From NCBI GenBank assembly GCA_947561395.2, contig OX387194.1, positions 24,891,536 to 24,955,535 of the forward strand: 64,000 bases of DNA. Direction: 5' to 3'. Source of the stretch: Buxus sempervirens. Its lineage: Eukaryota > Streptophyta > Magnoliopsida > Buxales > Buxaceae. The notes under the pieces were generated by a model. The model worked only from the letters and a program-made list of their open reading frames with translations. It did no database searches and was not told the DNA's origin. Position numbers and translations under genes: made by a program. Below, one piece after another: positions 20,926 through 32,339 of the stretch (the first letter of the stretch is position 1; each line of letters begins with the position of its first letter).

Positions 20926-22343
20926 ATGGACCAACAAGGAGAGCAGACACCGCCGGGGCAGCACTCGGCAGAATCTAGCCATGGGCCAGTAGTGAATGAG
21001 ATGCAACAGCGAATCGACAGCATGGGGTCCGTCATCCAAAAACTAATGGCAGAACTAAGAGAGCTGAAGCAAGTTCCACCAGCAGTGCCGGCCGCCCAGC
21101 AGCTGCAGCCACATTTCCCGCCACAAGCAGAGATGGCACCACCACTGTACCCGGTGCATCCTCCTCTCGAGGCACCACCACCGCCACCACAGCAGCGCCT
21201 TTCCACATCACACAGCAGGATCAGTTTGCACCGGCTCAACTGGGGCAGGATGACGAAGACTGGTACAGAACTCAGGAAGCGCAGTTTGAAGGAAAATTGG
21301 CAACAGTAAGAGAAGAAAGCAAGGCAGAAATGGCCACCATGAGAGAACTCCTCAAACAGGTTCAACCCAGTACAATGCAGAGCGAGGCCACGCTTGAAAG
21401 CCTCTGCTTCTTTTCGGACATCCAGCTCCCGGCTAAGTTCAAATGTCCTGAGCTACATCAATTCGACGGCACGGGTTGCCCACTGAACCACCTAAGATCA
21501 TATTCTGGCGACATGTGCCAGTATGCCAAGGAAGAACAGATCATGGTACAGTTCTTCCAGAAGTCGTTGACTGACGCGGCTCACTCTTGGTTTTTGAGTC
21601 TGGATAAAATCAAAATTAAGACGTGGAACGACTTGGCCGCCATGTTCATCCATAGGTATCGTTTGAATAGCCAAATGGTTCAAACCCGGGCAGAATTGCA
21701 AAGGTTGTCAAGGAAGAATAGCGAGTCTGTGAGAGACTACGCTAAAAGATGGATGAAACTAGCAAGTGTGGTGCAACCCCTGCTCCTTGAACAAGAACAG
21801 ACTTCTTTGTTCATCCCATCGCTGGGGCAACCATACTTCACAATGTTGTTAGGGCAGTGTGCCACGAACTTCACCGACCTAATCATGGCGGCAGGCAGGA
21901 TCGAAGATGCGGTTAGGGATGGAAAGATAGGAGGCTCCATGACAGGATCCTCCCATGGGGGGAAAGAAGGCATAAGATATGAAGGAACGATCAACCATGT
22001 CCGATCTGCCAAGTGCAAGAGAGAAAGCGACCACCCCCATGCCAGTGTCGCCCCAGCTCGGCTAAAGGAGCCTTTGACCAAGGAAGAAAGGAAGAACCGT
22101 GTATTTACACAGTGCCCATATACCTTGTCAGAATTGTTGCCCACCTTGTTGCAAGAAGGACACCTGAAGCAGGTTCCACCAAATAGAAGGGCACCAGCAA
22201 GTAAAGGGTATGACCCAGCTAAGGCATGCGGTTACCATAAAGGGGCACCGGGGCACGATACTGAGGAATGTTGGAGCCTTCGTCATGCAGTCCAAGATCT
22301 TCTTGAAGCTGGGGAACTCAAAATTGATCCTCCGTTGGATTAA
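20926..22343 (+). pseudogene. gag polyprotein region (fossil)
   Basis: Gag of Tat/Ogre type. The N-terminal part is helical and proline/glutamine-rich (MQQRIDSMGSVIQKLMAELR and PPPPPQQ). The capsid-like retrotransposon gag domain follows: FDGTGCPLNHLRSY, HSWFLSLDKIKIKTWNDLA, FIHRYRLNS and SVRDYAKRWM. The C-terminal part has a zinc-knuckle-like CGYHKGAPGHDTEEC. The presumed role is particle formation and RNA packaging. It ends where the non-coding purine-rich block begins; no protease follows. Broken, with about one or two breaks. Homologous to the minus-strand gag at 57101-57925, but clearly a different lineage. Confidence 0.9.
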
Positions 22344-24285
22344 AAAATCTCAGAATATGCAACTGAATTCTAAGAACGCTGATTCGCATCGGCCACCCCT
22401 TGCATAGTTTGCTGCTCTTTTCTGTTTATCTTTTTCTTTTCGTTTTAATTCTGAACTTGATAACATGTTTGTTTTGCAAACTCATGAAACCTTTTGGAAA
22501 ATCACTAAAGTGTTCGACCACACCAAGGCATGACCGTGATCTCGAGACAAACCTGAACACTCAAATTTGACAAGTGAAATGTGTCAAATGACACAAACTG
22601 TGTGGGTCTCGACATAGCCAAGGGATCCCCCCAACATCACATTTGAAACCTACCGTGCCAAACGAAGGGGCAAGTTGTGATATAAGAGAAAAGAAAGGGC
22701 AAGGCGCCTCCATACCAGTCAAAGGTCACTGACATGATCCAGGATCGATGATCTCAATGAAGTGATGAGAGGCCATTTTTTGGCTAAGATACTTCAAATA
22801 AATTCCGCTAGTTAAACGTGATGAGCTTGATCGTCTCATTTCTAACCCACGTTATGTCTAGCCACCCCAAACTGGGGTAAAAGTCAAAAAAGCAAACAAA
22901 AAACAAAAAAACAAAATGAACAAAGAAGAAAATGGTTCTCGAGCCAGTTAATCGTGCAAAAGTAATTAAGTGTTACATTCTCTGTAAAAGGATGAAAGGT
23001 CATCCTTGATCTTTCCCAAAAATCATCTGACACAAGATGGAACCCTAGCAAAACACTTTGAGCCTAACAATTCCTTCATTGAACCTACCATGTCGTGTCT
23101 TCAAAACTAGGGGCATAAAGCTTCGTATAGTCGGAGACGTAGAAAGGATGAAGGTGAAGATAGGGCAAAGCGAAAAGCACCCTAAGAACAAAGGGGACAG
23201 AAATGAGGACTGGAGAGAACCCCAGAAAGCAAGAATTTGAAGAAAGAACTGGGGCAATCCCTAGAAAGAAAAGAAAAGAAAAGAGAAAAAAAGAAGAAAC
23301 AAAAGCCGGGGCAAACCCCGAAGGCAAGAATTAAGACTTGGGGCAGAATACCCAAGAAACAAGGGAAAGAAAGAGAAGAACAAAGATGGAAAAAGGAGCA
23401 GAAGCTAAGCAAAGTTAAGTGTAAAGTTGCAGGAACAAAGGTGAAGCAAGCCCTAACAAAAAAGGTGGACAGGACATGGCTCTTACCCCATTCATCAATT
23501 TTGAGCCTTCATATCATTTCTTCGGGACCCTTGAACCCAGCTTACATTTCGTCCTACTGTGAACCCCTTTCTGATTACAGGGAATGTAACATTTAATCTT
23601 GGACAAACTGGCAATGACAGAACCAAAAAAGAAGAAGGGAGAGATAGAGAAGAACTTTGGCTAGACATAATGGTTACCCATAGAGTGAAGCTATATAGGG
23701 GTTGAGCCTGATTACCCTTCATTTCTAAACACTGGAAACAAAGCCTACATTTCGTCCTAATGATAAGTCCTCTCTGATCATTGTGTCATGATCCATGGAA
23801 ATTGTCAGGGCCCTAAAACTGGGCAAGGCACTGAACCCGAATGGGAGAACCAATGAGAGAAAAACCATTACACAACCCCCAACCAAGGGAGGGAAAAAGA
23901 AAAAAAAAACAAGAGAGAAAATAAAAGAAAAGCCTGGGGGAGGGCAGTGCCAGAGAAACCCCCTGAACCAAAACAATCCCCCTCATTCCTACCTGGGGCA
24001 TGCTATTGAAGGCAAAAAGTGTTGAAACCCTTACAGGGAGTGCCGGGAGGCACCATTTCATAAGTCTAAATGAGAGTGTCAGGTGACTAACCCAAAGATT
24101 ACTGGTCTTGCCATGGACCCACGTCAGAGAGGAAATCTAAACACTTGGTGAATTCCCAAAAGGTTTCAACCAAGGAGAAATTGCTTGAATTTGCACATAA
24201 TTTTGATGAAACAAATAAATTCTAATTGCCTAAATTTCACAAGAACTTTTACAGGTACTGATAGAACTTGAGACAGACGCAAAAA
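22344..24285 (+). other. Non-coding purine-rich block after gag
   Basis: No gene is supported. Several stretches repeat the style of the 3' UTR: TTTGAGCC lead-ins, then GCTTACATTTCGTCCTA-like strings near 23540 and 23740, and long A/G-rich runs (23240-23420, 23880-23940). The same strings occur at 26700 and at 32750. The region looks built from duplicated 3' UTR modules that now occupy the place of protease and reverse transcriptase. The lysine-rich frames in it come from the purine runs. Confidence 0.75.
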
Positions 24286-25930
24286 AGCCATCACTGCATA
24301 TTCTCACGCTGATGCAAAAAAACCGTCACCGTGTATTCACACATGGGACACAGAAAAGCCATCACTGCGTATTCACATGCTGATGCAAGAAAACGCCACC
24401 GTGTATTCACACATGGGACGCAGAAAAGCCATCATTGCGTATTCACACGCTGATGCAAGAAAATGTCACCGTGTATTCACACATGGGACGTGAAAAAGCC
24501 ATCACTGCGTATTCACACGCTGATGCAAGAAAAAACCGCACCGTGTATTCACACATGGGACGTGAAAAAGCCATCACTGCGTATTCACACGCTGATGCAA
24601 GAAAAACGTCACCGTGTACTCACACATGGGACGTGAAAAAGCCATCACTGCGTATTCACACGCTGATACAAGAAAAAACAGTCACCGTGTATTCACACAT
24701 GGGACGTGAAAAAGCCATCACTGCGTATTCACACGCTGATGCAAGAAAAACGTCACCGTGTACTCACACATGGGACGTGAAAAAGCCATCACTGCGTATT
24801 CACACGCTGATACAAGAAAAAACAGTCACCGTGTATTCACACATGGGACGTGAAAAAGCCATCACTGCTTATTCACACGCTGTGCAAGAAAAACGTCACC
24901 ATGTATTCACACATGGGACGTAAAAAAGCCATCATTACGTATTCATACGCTGATGCAAGAAAAACGTCATCGTGTATTCACACATGGGACGCGAAAAAGC
25001 CATCACTGCGTATTCACAAGCTGATGCAAGAAAAACGTCACCGTGTATTCACACATGGGACGCGAAAAAAGCCATCACTGCGTATTCACACGCTGATGCA
25101 AGAAAAACCGTCACCGTGTATTCACACATGGGACGCAGAAAAGCCATCATTGCGTATTCACACGCTGATGCAAGAAAGAACCGTCGCAGTGTATTCACAC
25201 ATTGGACATGGAACAAATTAATGCCAAAGTCGCCGACGGAGGAGTCGGAGATTGGTGAAGGAATGGCATAAACCAAAGTTTGTAATACTAAAACCGCCGA
25301 CGGATGAATTGGAGATTGGCGGAGGCAGTTTTGAATGCAATCAAGCAAGAAAAAAGGAAATAACCAAGTCAGGATAAGTAATGGACAAAGACAAAAGGAG
25401 CAAGGTATCTCCCAAAAAACGACCACCGTGTAGTCACACATGGGACGCGAAAAAAGCCATCAATGCGTATTCACACGCTGATGCAAGAAAAACGTCACCG
25501 TGTATTCACACATGGGACGTGAAAAAGCCATCACTGCGTATTCACACGCTGATGCAAGAAACCGTCACCGTGTATTCACACATGGGACGCAGAAAAGCCA
25601 TCATTGCGTATTCACACGCTGATGCAAAGAAAAACCGTCACCGTGTATTTACACATGGGACGCAGAAGAGCCATCATTGCGTATTCACACGCTGATGCAA
25701 GAAAAACGTCACCATGTATTCACACATGGGACGTGAAAAAGCCATCATTACGTATTCACATGCTGATGCAAGAAAAACGTCATCGTGTATTCACACATGG
25801 GACGCGAAAAAAGCCATCACTGCGTATTCACACGCTGATGCAAGAAAACGTCGCCGTGTATTCACACATGGGACGCGAAAAAAAAATCGTCACCGTGTAT
25901 TCACACATGGGACGCCAAAGGAGTCATCAC
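24285..25930 (+). repeat. 72-bp dimeric minisatellite in place of pol
   Basis: About 22 units, each two diverged halves of about 36 bp: CGTCACCGTGTATTCACAC plus ATGGGACG, and GCCATCACTGCGTATTCACA plus CGCTGATGC, both ending in an A-rich AGAAAAA. The halves share the TATTCACAC core, so the unit arose as a dimer. The array is interrupted at about 25205-25430 by a spacer with two small hairpins. It reads open in several frames because the unit lacks stops; this is not a gene. Confidence 0.95.
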
Positions 25931-26127
25931 AATGTATTCACACAGTGGTTGACAGAATCTTGTGAAGCCAAAGCCGCTGACAGATGAGTCAGAGATGGGT
26001 AGAGGCAGTTTCAGATACAACCAAGACAAAGAAAGAAATGAGCAAAGACACAAGGAGCAAAACGTCTCCCAATACCAAGAAATAAGATAGCCTTGGAGCA
26101 AAGTGGCTCCATAAAATCGAATAAGAT

Positions 26128-26290
26128 GTTTCCATCAAGAGGACAACAGAGGGAAATTCAAGCCAAACTACGAAGGGCCATTCGTAGTCCACAAGGTTCT
26201 GTCCCGAGGATCACTTATCCTGCAAGAAATGGACGGGGCAATTTTTCCTGAGCCGATAAATGCAAACGCAGTCAAACTGTACTACACTTA
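26128..26290 (+). pseudogene. Residual integrase C-terminal tail (fossil)
   Basis: The only pol sequence left in the 19-kb element. It reads GKFKPNYEGPFVVHKVLSRG and FPEPINANAVKLYY, the C-terminal end of Tat/Ogre integrase. It matches the tail of element A at 32180-32339 almost residue for residue. It marks the right-hand border of the pol loss. Confidence 0.9.
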
Positions 26291-28468
26291 AGATCATTCT
26301 GATTGGGAAATGAAGAGAGGCCAGCCTCGGCTCTCCTTTAAACTGTAAATCCTTCCAAATACCTTAAATTCTCCCCTAGTTAGACAATTTTGAGCCTTAA
26401 AATTCTTTCAACCCATTGCAAGTGTTCTACACACCAAAGGGGGCATTCCTGGCAAAGGAAAAAGAAACAGGGCATCCTTGCCCAGAAAAACGTCAAAAAA
26501 GAAAAGAAAATGCAACAAAAAAAAGAGAAAGAAGAAAAAAAGAAACAAAGAAATGGGGAAATGTTTACCCAACAAAAAGTACAGAGATACAAATAAGCCA
26601 GGATGTAAGTCCCCCCAACAATAAAAAGTAGCACACTTTGCAAACCCAAATAAATAAGCTTCTTCGAGCCATTTATCCTTTCCTTCATGACCAAGACCAA
26701 GCCTACATTTCGTCCTATCTCTAAGACCCCTCAAATCCCAAAAAGAATGATCAGGGCAAACAGTTAGGTCTGCGTTCATCAGCAATGACGGAATTCAGAG
26801 TTTCCTAGAAAGGCTGGACAAAGCGAAAACCCGAAAAAGGGCGTTGTGTGGATAGTCAACAAAAGAGAGAGAGAGAGAGAGAGAACTGGTCACATCTGGT
26901 TTGAGCAGAGAAAGAAACAGAGGAGAGCGGTGACAGTGGCAGGAAATAAACTGAGAAAGAGTAAACAGATCTAAGGGGTTCGAATCGGCAGGTTGCGCTC
27001 GAGTCGAAGACTCCACAGTGGCCTATGATGACAATGCTACGGAAAATACCAAGCACTCCAAGTCCCGTCTGACCTTGGAAAATTTCTTTGATATTGCAAA
27101 CACAGGCACACACTGACACACCTGTTTTCTCTATAATTGTTTTGCTTAACTGTTTTGAGCTCCACATTGGGCTACTAACCTGAGTTGATAGTCTCTTAAC
27201 CTTGGCAAAGGCCGCTTCTAGCTGTGATGGGCAAAATGCTCAGAGCAAGAAAAGAATAAAAGAAGTGTTTTGCATTCCCCAGCTAGTCCACGGCTAACAT
27301 GTTGTCTTTTCCTGCCTTCACAGGTACAGCGAAAGTGGGATGACGGACGTCTTCTCCAAAATCCCCAGTGGAGTTCCTTCAGTAAACGGAGAATAACAAC
27401 CTCCAAAATCCCCAGGGGGAGGCCTTCAGCAAACCAGGGACGACACCCTTACATCCCCAGTAGAGTCCTCGCAAGCAATAAGAGAGTGATACCTGATGAC
27501 GTAGGCTTCTCAAGCCTCGCCCAGTCTGAAAGGCCGGCTTTGCGAAGAAAAGCGAAAAGAAGACGAACAAGCTCGCATCAATCCCTGGTGGAGTCTCTCG
27601 CACTCAACAAGAGCGTAGATGAGCATGAAGAACTCGCGCCCAGGCAGAAGGAAAAGGCTTTACAAAGAAATAATGACAGCATGAGGAATCCCCACTTATC
27701 CCCGGCGGAGCATCCTCCCCCAGGGAACTCCCACGCTTGTCAGAAACAAAGCTCGACTCGAAAGAAGAGACAATAAGGAAAAGATTCCTGCCCAATGCCC
27801 AGCAACAGTCACTCCAAGCTAGGGAGCCTCTACAAGAGGGAAAGCCAATCAGAAAGTACTGCAGAAGAAGGAATGACAAGATATGAAGAAGAATGAGCAT
27901 AAATGAAGATATCATCGGGCAAGATGGCCCCTTTTGTAATTTTTGATTTCACACTTTTGTAAATAGAGTAGAGCAGGTGTGTGGGCTCCCTTGAGGCACT
28001 GGACAGCGCTGGAAGCACCTCCTCACCAACAGCAACTCCTACTCCGCTCTTTCCTCCTTTCTCCAGCCATCCCGCATCCTAAATCAACCCTTGGCCATCA
28101 AATCCCTAAAAAAAAACACACAAAAAGAGTTCAAAAGTCTGAAGTCACCTAAAAGCTTTAATGGAACAAACAAGAAGAAAATAATATTGTCAAGTGTCTG
28201 GCATCGACGCCGAAACAGGTTGGCGAGCTCAAGTCCAATCTAATCTCTTTCAAACTTAAACTAAAATGCTGAAGAGTTGCCCAACAAAAACCCAAAAGCA
28301 AAGGGTGAGGAAACTCTGAAGCCAGGAAGCGACGCCACATCATTGGCCGCTTCCCTCTCAAAATAAAAACTTCAAAGGACAAAGCTCGTCGACCATGTCG
28401 ACAGAAATGTCAGGCGCAAAAATAAGATTCTTTTTCTCTTTGCCGTTCATCCGCAAGGTGACTCCGGC
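26291..28468 (+). other. 3' UTR of the 19-kb element
   Basis: Long non-coding tail homologous to 32340-34049 and 40057-40537 of element A. It contains A/G-rich runs (26460-26560), a GA microsatellite (26867-26884), the anti-PBS motif series (27361-27710) and a terminal block with a GTCGACCATGTCGAC palindrome at 28389-28403. No gene is supported; the 168-residue frame at 27270-27776 has no recognisable domain and overlaps the motif series. Confidence 0.82.
27361..27710 (+). repeat. Anti-PBS motif series in the 3' UTR
   Basis: Five spaced copies of a 13-15-nt motif: 27361 ATCCCCAGTGGAGTT, 27408 ATCCCCAGGGGGA, 27453 ATCCCCAGTAGAGTCC, 27581 ATCCCTGGTGGAGTCT, 27698 ATCCCCGGCGGAG. The reverse complement of this element's PBS is GTCCCCAGCAGAGTCGCCA. 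The motif therefore mimics the tRNA primer 3' end and can pair with the PBS. Confidence 0.78.
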
Positions 28469-28479
28469 AAAGAGGGGCA
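28469..28479 (+). promoter_or_regulatory. Polypurine tract
   Basis: AAAGAGGGGCA immediately before the 3' LTR; the same tract precedes the LTR of element A at 40538-40547. Expected plus-strand primer site. Confidence 0.85.
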
Positions 28480-28481
28480 AC

Positions 28482-31400
28482 TGTAAGCACCTCATTTTTG
28501 CGCTCCCAGAAAAACCAAAAATGCAAACCCTAGACAGAAAGTCAAACCCTGAGGGGTCAAAACTTGACTTTTTCATCAAGTGAAAATTGGCCGCCTCGCT
28601 TTATGTCATTGGATAGAGAATCTCGACACGGTTCCAACGCAACTGAGTTTGCAGGAATCGGAGTCCGGATGAAGGTTTTGCGGGCGGTCAAACTTGAGGA
28701 GAGCCAAAAGTTGACTTTCTGCTAAAATCCGATCCAGAGGCCTACCCCTAGGTCATTGGATAGAGAATCTCAACACGGTTCCAATGCAACTGAATTTGCA
28801 GGAGTCGGGGTCCGGATGAAGGTTCTGCGGGCGGTCAAACTTGAGCAGAGCCAAAAGTTGACTTTCTGCTAAAATCCGATCCAGATGCCTACCCCTAGGT
28901 CATTGGACAGAGAATCTCGACACGGTTCCAACGCAACTGAGTTTGCAAGAATCGGGGTCCGGATGAAGGTTCTGCGGGCGGTCAAACTTGAATAGAGCCA
29001 AAAATTGACTTTCTGTTAAAATCCGATCCAGAGGCCTACCCCTAGGTCATGGGATAGAGGGTTCCGATACGATTCTATCGCAACTGAGTTTGCCCAGATC
29101 GGAGCCCGGATAAAGAAAATATGAGCTGATGAAGTTTCCGAGCAGCAAAACCGGTGAACTGCGCACGTGGCAAAAGCTGCACACGTGGCGAGTTGTGCAG
29201 GAAAATATCTCGGGGATCAAATCCGTAAATATCCAAACATTCAAAATATCCCAGGGACCAATCTGAAAATTTCTGAATAAAATAATATTAAACCTAAATA
29301 TCCCAGGGACTATATCTTAATTTTCGGATTTTAAAACAAAACCGCGGCCGCATTAAATTTTTTGCAATGATTTTGTCGTCCAGGCCGAGCGACAGCAAGT
29401 GGGCGTGAGCTGGGCGCCAAGGTCGGCGGATACCCCTTTCTTCTTCTATAAAAGCCGCGGCAGCCTTCATTTTCGAGGTTGGACTTTTTTTTGGGCCCGA
29501 GGCATTCGAAGGTGATCTTGACCATCATCTTCCCCAAAGAAAAAAACCAGACCTCCCCATTCCTCTCTTCCTCCTCTTCCTCATCAAACCCGAAGGAGAT
29601 CTTGCTGTGGGCGTGGAGAGGTTCTGCTCCGACAGTCGCTCGAGCTACAAGGTCCAACACATCCTGCCGGGGTGTTGAAACACCCAGGTAATGTTCCCGA
29701 TGGCCTCTGGTCCCAAATAAATAAGTTCATTGCTATATTTTCTTTTCTGTCATTTCGTTTAGTAACAGTGCTTGTGTGATTCGAAGGGGGAGCATATTCT
29801 CCTTGATGTTTGCATCTCTTGTATCCCGATAAACCCTATGTTCCCTTCTTCATTATTCCTGTCCTGAGTGGTTGGTTTTCGGATTAGGGTTGTGTGCAAG
29901 GGTATCTCGGTTGTGATGTTAGAGAAGCTTAGATTAATTTCCAAGTGTGCTTAGAGGCCTTCTGGGGCTCTAAGGATCCCCAGAGAGTGATTACAGAGCT
30001 TAAAAACCATTAAAAATGGAGTACCGAGCTTAAAAACCATTAAAAATGGAGTTCAGGCAAAAAAACAGAAAATCAGGGTATATGCGCTCACTTCATTTTT
30101 GGGTGCGCTCAGCTCGCGCCCACTTAAATTTGGATGCGCTCAGCTCGCGCTCACTTAAATTTGGATGCGCTCAGCTCGCGCTCACCTCGCGCTCACTTAA
30201 ATTTGGATGCGTTCAGCTCGCGCTCACTTGATTTTTGGGTGCGCCCACTTCATCTTTACCTTGATAAATCCCGAAAATGCCCTTTACCTTAAAAAAATCC
30301 CGAAAATGCCATTGACCTTAAAAAAATCCCGAAAATGCCATTGACCTTAAAAAAATCCCGAAAATGCCCTTTACCTTAAAAAAATCCCGAAAAGGCCCTT
30401 TACCTTAAAAAAATCTTGAAAAGGCCCTTTACCTTAAAAAAATCCCGAAAATGCCCTTTACCTTAAAAAAATCCCGAAAATGCCCTTTACCTTAAAAAAC
30501 CCTGAAAATGCCCTTTACCTTAAAAAAATCGCAAAAATGCCCTTTACCTTAAAAAAAATCCCGAAAAGGCCCTTTACCTTAAAAAAATCCCGAAAATGCC
30601 CTTTACCTTAAAAAAATCCCGAAAATGCCCTTGACCTTAAAAAAAATCCCAAAATGCCCTTTACCTTAAAAAAATCCCGAAAATGCCCTTTACCTTGAAA
30701 AATCCCTCCCCTTGGACCCAGTATAATGAGCCAGTCTCTCCTTGATAAATATCAATTTCGATCTGTTTCTGTGATGTATATTCTGTAACTTTTGCTAGAC
30801 ATGGGTGGCATTCCTAAATCAAGCCAAATGAGCCAAAAGGGTTTTCGGGTCACCCGGAAACCCAATATGGGACTTGGACCCCCGGTCCAACTTGATTTCC
30901 AGTGGGCCTTCCAACGGGGCCCACCAGGCCCAATAAACACAATGAAAGGTATGCATGCAACTTAATCAAGATAAGTAAAATTAACTGATCAAACCGGGTG
31001 GGCCAAACCTAAGGCGGTCCACCCGAACCAGATTAGTGAATTGATGCATGAAATGCGTGGTTTGGCCAAGACCAAGGGCAAGGGCCTACCAGGCCGCCAA
31101 AGCCCACCAACCGAACCAAGGAAGGGTGCAAACCCTAACTTCTGGTAACTTGGGCTTACAAGCCCAGATTTGGACTGCGGGCCCCAAGCCCAGTGTCCAA
31201 CTCACTTTGGCAGATTAAAAAGATAAATCCAATAAAACTACTTGGCCACCAGGCGGGCCCACCTAAGGGGCCCACAAACCAATCCGGCCCACCTTTGCAT
31301 GGAAAACCCTTTATCTTCAAATCTGAACCTAAAGAAAAATAAATGCACTTAACCAAAGCCCAAAGGACCTCCTAGGATAGACCGAGGCCCATAAGGGCAC

Positions 31401-31790
31401 ACGGGCTTGACTAAGCCCACCAAGGACACCGTGGGCCTTCCAACGGGGCCCACCCAACCAGACCCAGATCACCTAATTAATCAAGATAAAAGCAATTAAA
31501 GGGACCCACACCACTCAGGTGGTCCCGCCAGACTTAGTCAAACTGCATATCGGATTAGGAATCGGGTGAGACCAAAATAAGCTGACTCAAACCAGGATAA
31601 ACCTAAGGGACCCGTCACCCGACGAGGTGGACGTAGACACCCCGGTCCACAACCGAGACCCTACTTAGAATCTCAAAGCCGCAGAACAAAAGCCCTAATA
31701 GACAAGGTTAGGCACCCAGGTGTTCGCCTGCACCCCATCAGGCGATGGCGACTCCGAACTTTCCCGTGCCGCGTTTCCGACGCGCGCACA
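28482..31790 (+). mobile_element. 3' LTR of the 19-kb element
   Basis: Begins TGTAAGCACCTC and ends CGCGCGCACA. Same modules as the 5' LTR: U3 repeats about 28585-29120, TATA at 29447, GC-rich minisatellite 30075-30245, 29-bp minisatellite 30250-30705, and GTGGGCC...GGCCCAC motifs near 30904 and 31431. The part from about 30716 to 31615 is almost identical to the 5' LTR, while the part before the minisatellites is a few percent diverged. A short local inversion distinguishes the two LTRs near the U5 end. Confidence 0.95.
30250..30705. repeat. 29-bp minisatellite in the 3' LTR
   Basis: About 15 units of the same repeat as 14606-14885, expanded relative to the 5' LTR. Confidence 0.95.
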
Positions 31791-31795
31791 GCTGC

Positions 31796-32339
31796 CAACA
31801 AGAATTTGAAGAAGATATTAGAGAAAATGGTAGTCATCGACAAAGACTGGCATGAGAAGTTTCCTTATGCACTGCACGCGTATCGAACGTCAATCAAGAC
31901 ATTGATCGAGGTAACTCCCTTCTCCCTCGTATACGGGATGGAGGCAATCATTCTTGTGGAAATACAGATTCCCTCACTCAGAATTCTGAAAGAAGCAGAG
32001 ATTGATGACATCGAGTGGGAAGAATTGAGATTTGACCAGCTGCAGTTGCTTGATGAGAAGTGAATCAAGGATTGATGCCATGGCTAACTCTACCAGTAGA
32101 GAGAGGCACAGACTTACAATAAGAAAGTAAAGCCACGACACTTCAAGGCGGGAGATCTCGTCTTGAAAAAGATATTCCCCCACCAAGAAGACAATAGAGG
32201 GAAATTCAAGCCGAACTACGAAAGACCGTTTGTGGTTCACAAAATTTTGTCAAGAGGAGCATTGATCTTGCAAGAGATGGACGGAGCTATATTTCCTGAG
32301 CCGATAAATGCAGATGTGGTCAAGCTGTATTACGCCTGA
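31796..32339 (+). pseudogene. Element A pol: integrase C-terminal part (fossil)
   Basis: Integrase resumes after the 19-kb insertion: WHEKFPYALHAYRTSIKTL, then PFSLVYGMEAIILVEIQIPS (the typical gypsy GMEAVLPxE box) and a tail reading GKFKPNYERPFVVHKILSRG and EPINADVVKLYYA. Strand, target-site duplication and domain order show it belongs to the same copy as 12151-12802. The end near 32339 is the end of pol. Part of a broken copy. Confidence 0.92.

Larger units (their letters stand above)
12803..31790 (+). mobile_element. Two-LTR Tat/Ogre-type element lacking most of pol, TSD GCTGC
   Basis: A complete insertion of about 19 kb: LTR 12803-15978, PBS 15982-16000, ORF1 region, hairpin spacer, gag region, a tandem-repeat block where pol would lie, a short integrase tail, 3' UTR, polypurine tract, LTR 28482-31790. 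The GCTGC duplication is perfect (12798-12802, 31791-31795). Reverse transcriptase, both RNase H domains, protease and nearly all of integrase are absent, so it must have been moved by another element's enzymes if it moved in this form. ORF1 and gag are each broken, with a few breaks. LTR divergence by eye is about 2-4 percent in the first two thirds and about 0.2 percent in the last third. This points to an insertion of very roughly one to a few million years, with later homogenisation. Confidence 0.93.

Noticed and set aside
23237-23596. Lysine/glutamate-rich frame of 119 residues
   Set aside because: It lies in a purine-rich non-coding block; composition explains it.
24285-25930. Regular spacing resembling a CRISPR array
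   Set aside because: Both half-units are repeats of each other and no unique spacers exist; the setting is a plant retroelement.
24435-25987. Long overlapping plus-strand frames of 100-160 residues
   Set aside because: They are translations of the 72-bp minisatellite, open in more than one frame and without any domain.
27270-27776. 168-residue frame in the 3' UTR
   Set aside because: No domain, overlaps the anti-PBS series, and has no counterpart frame in element A.
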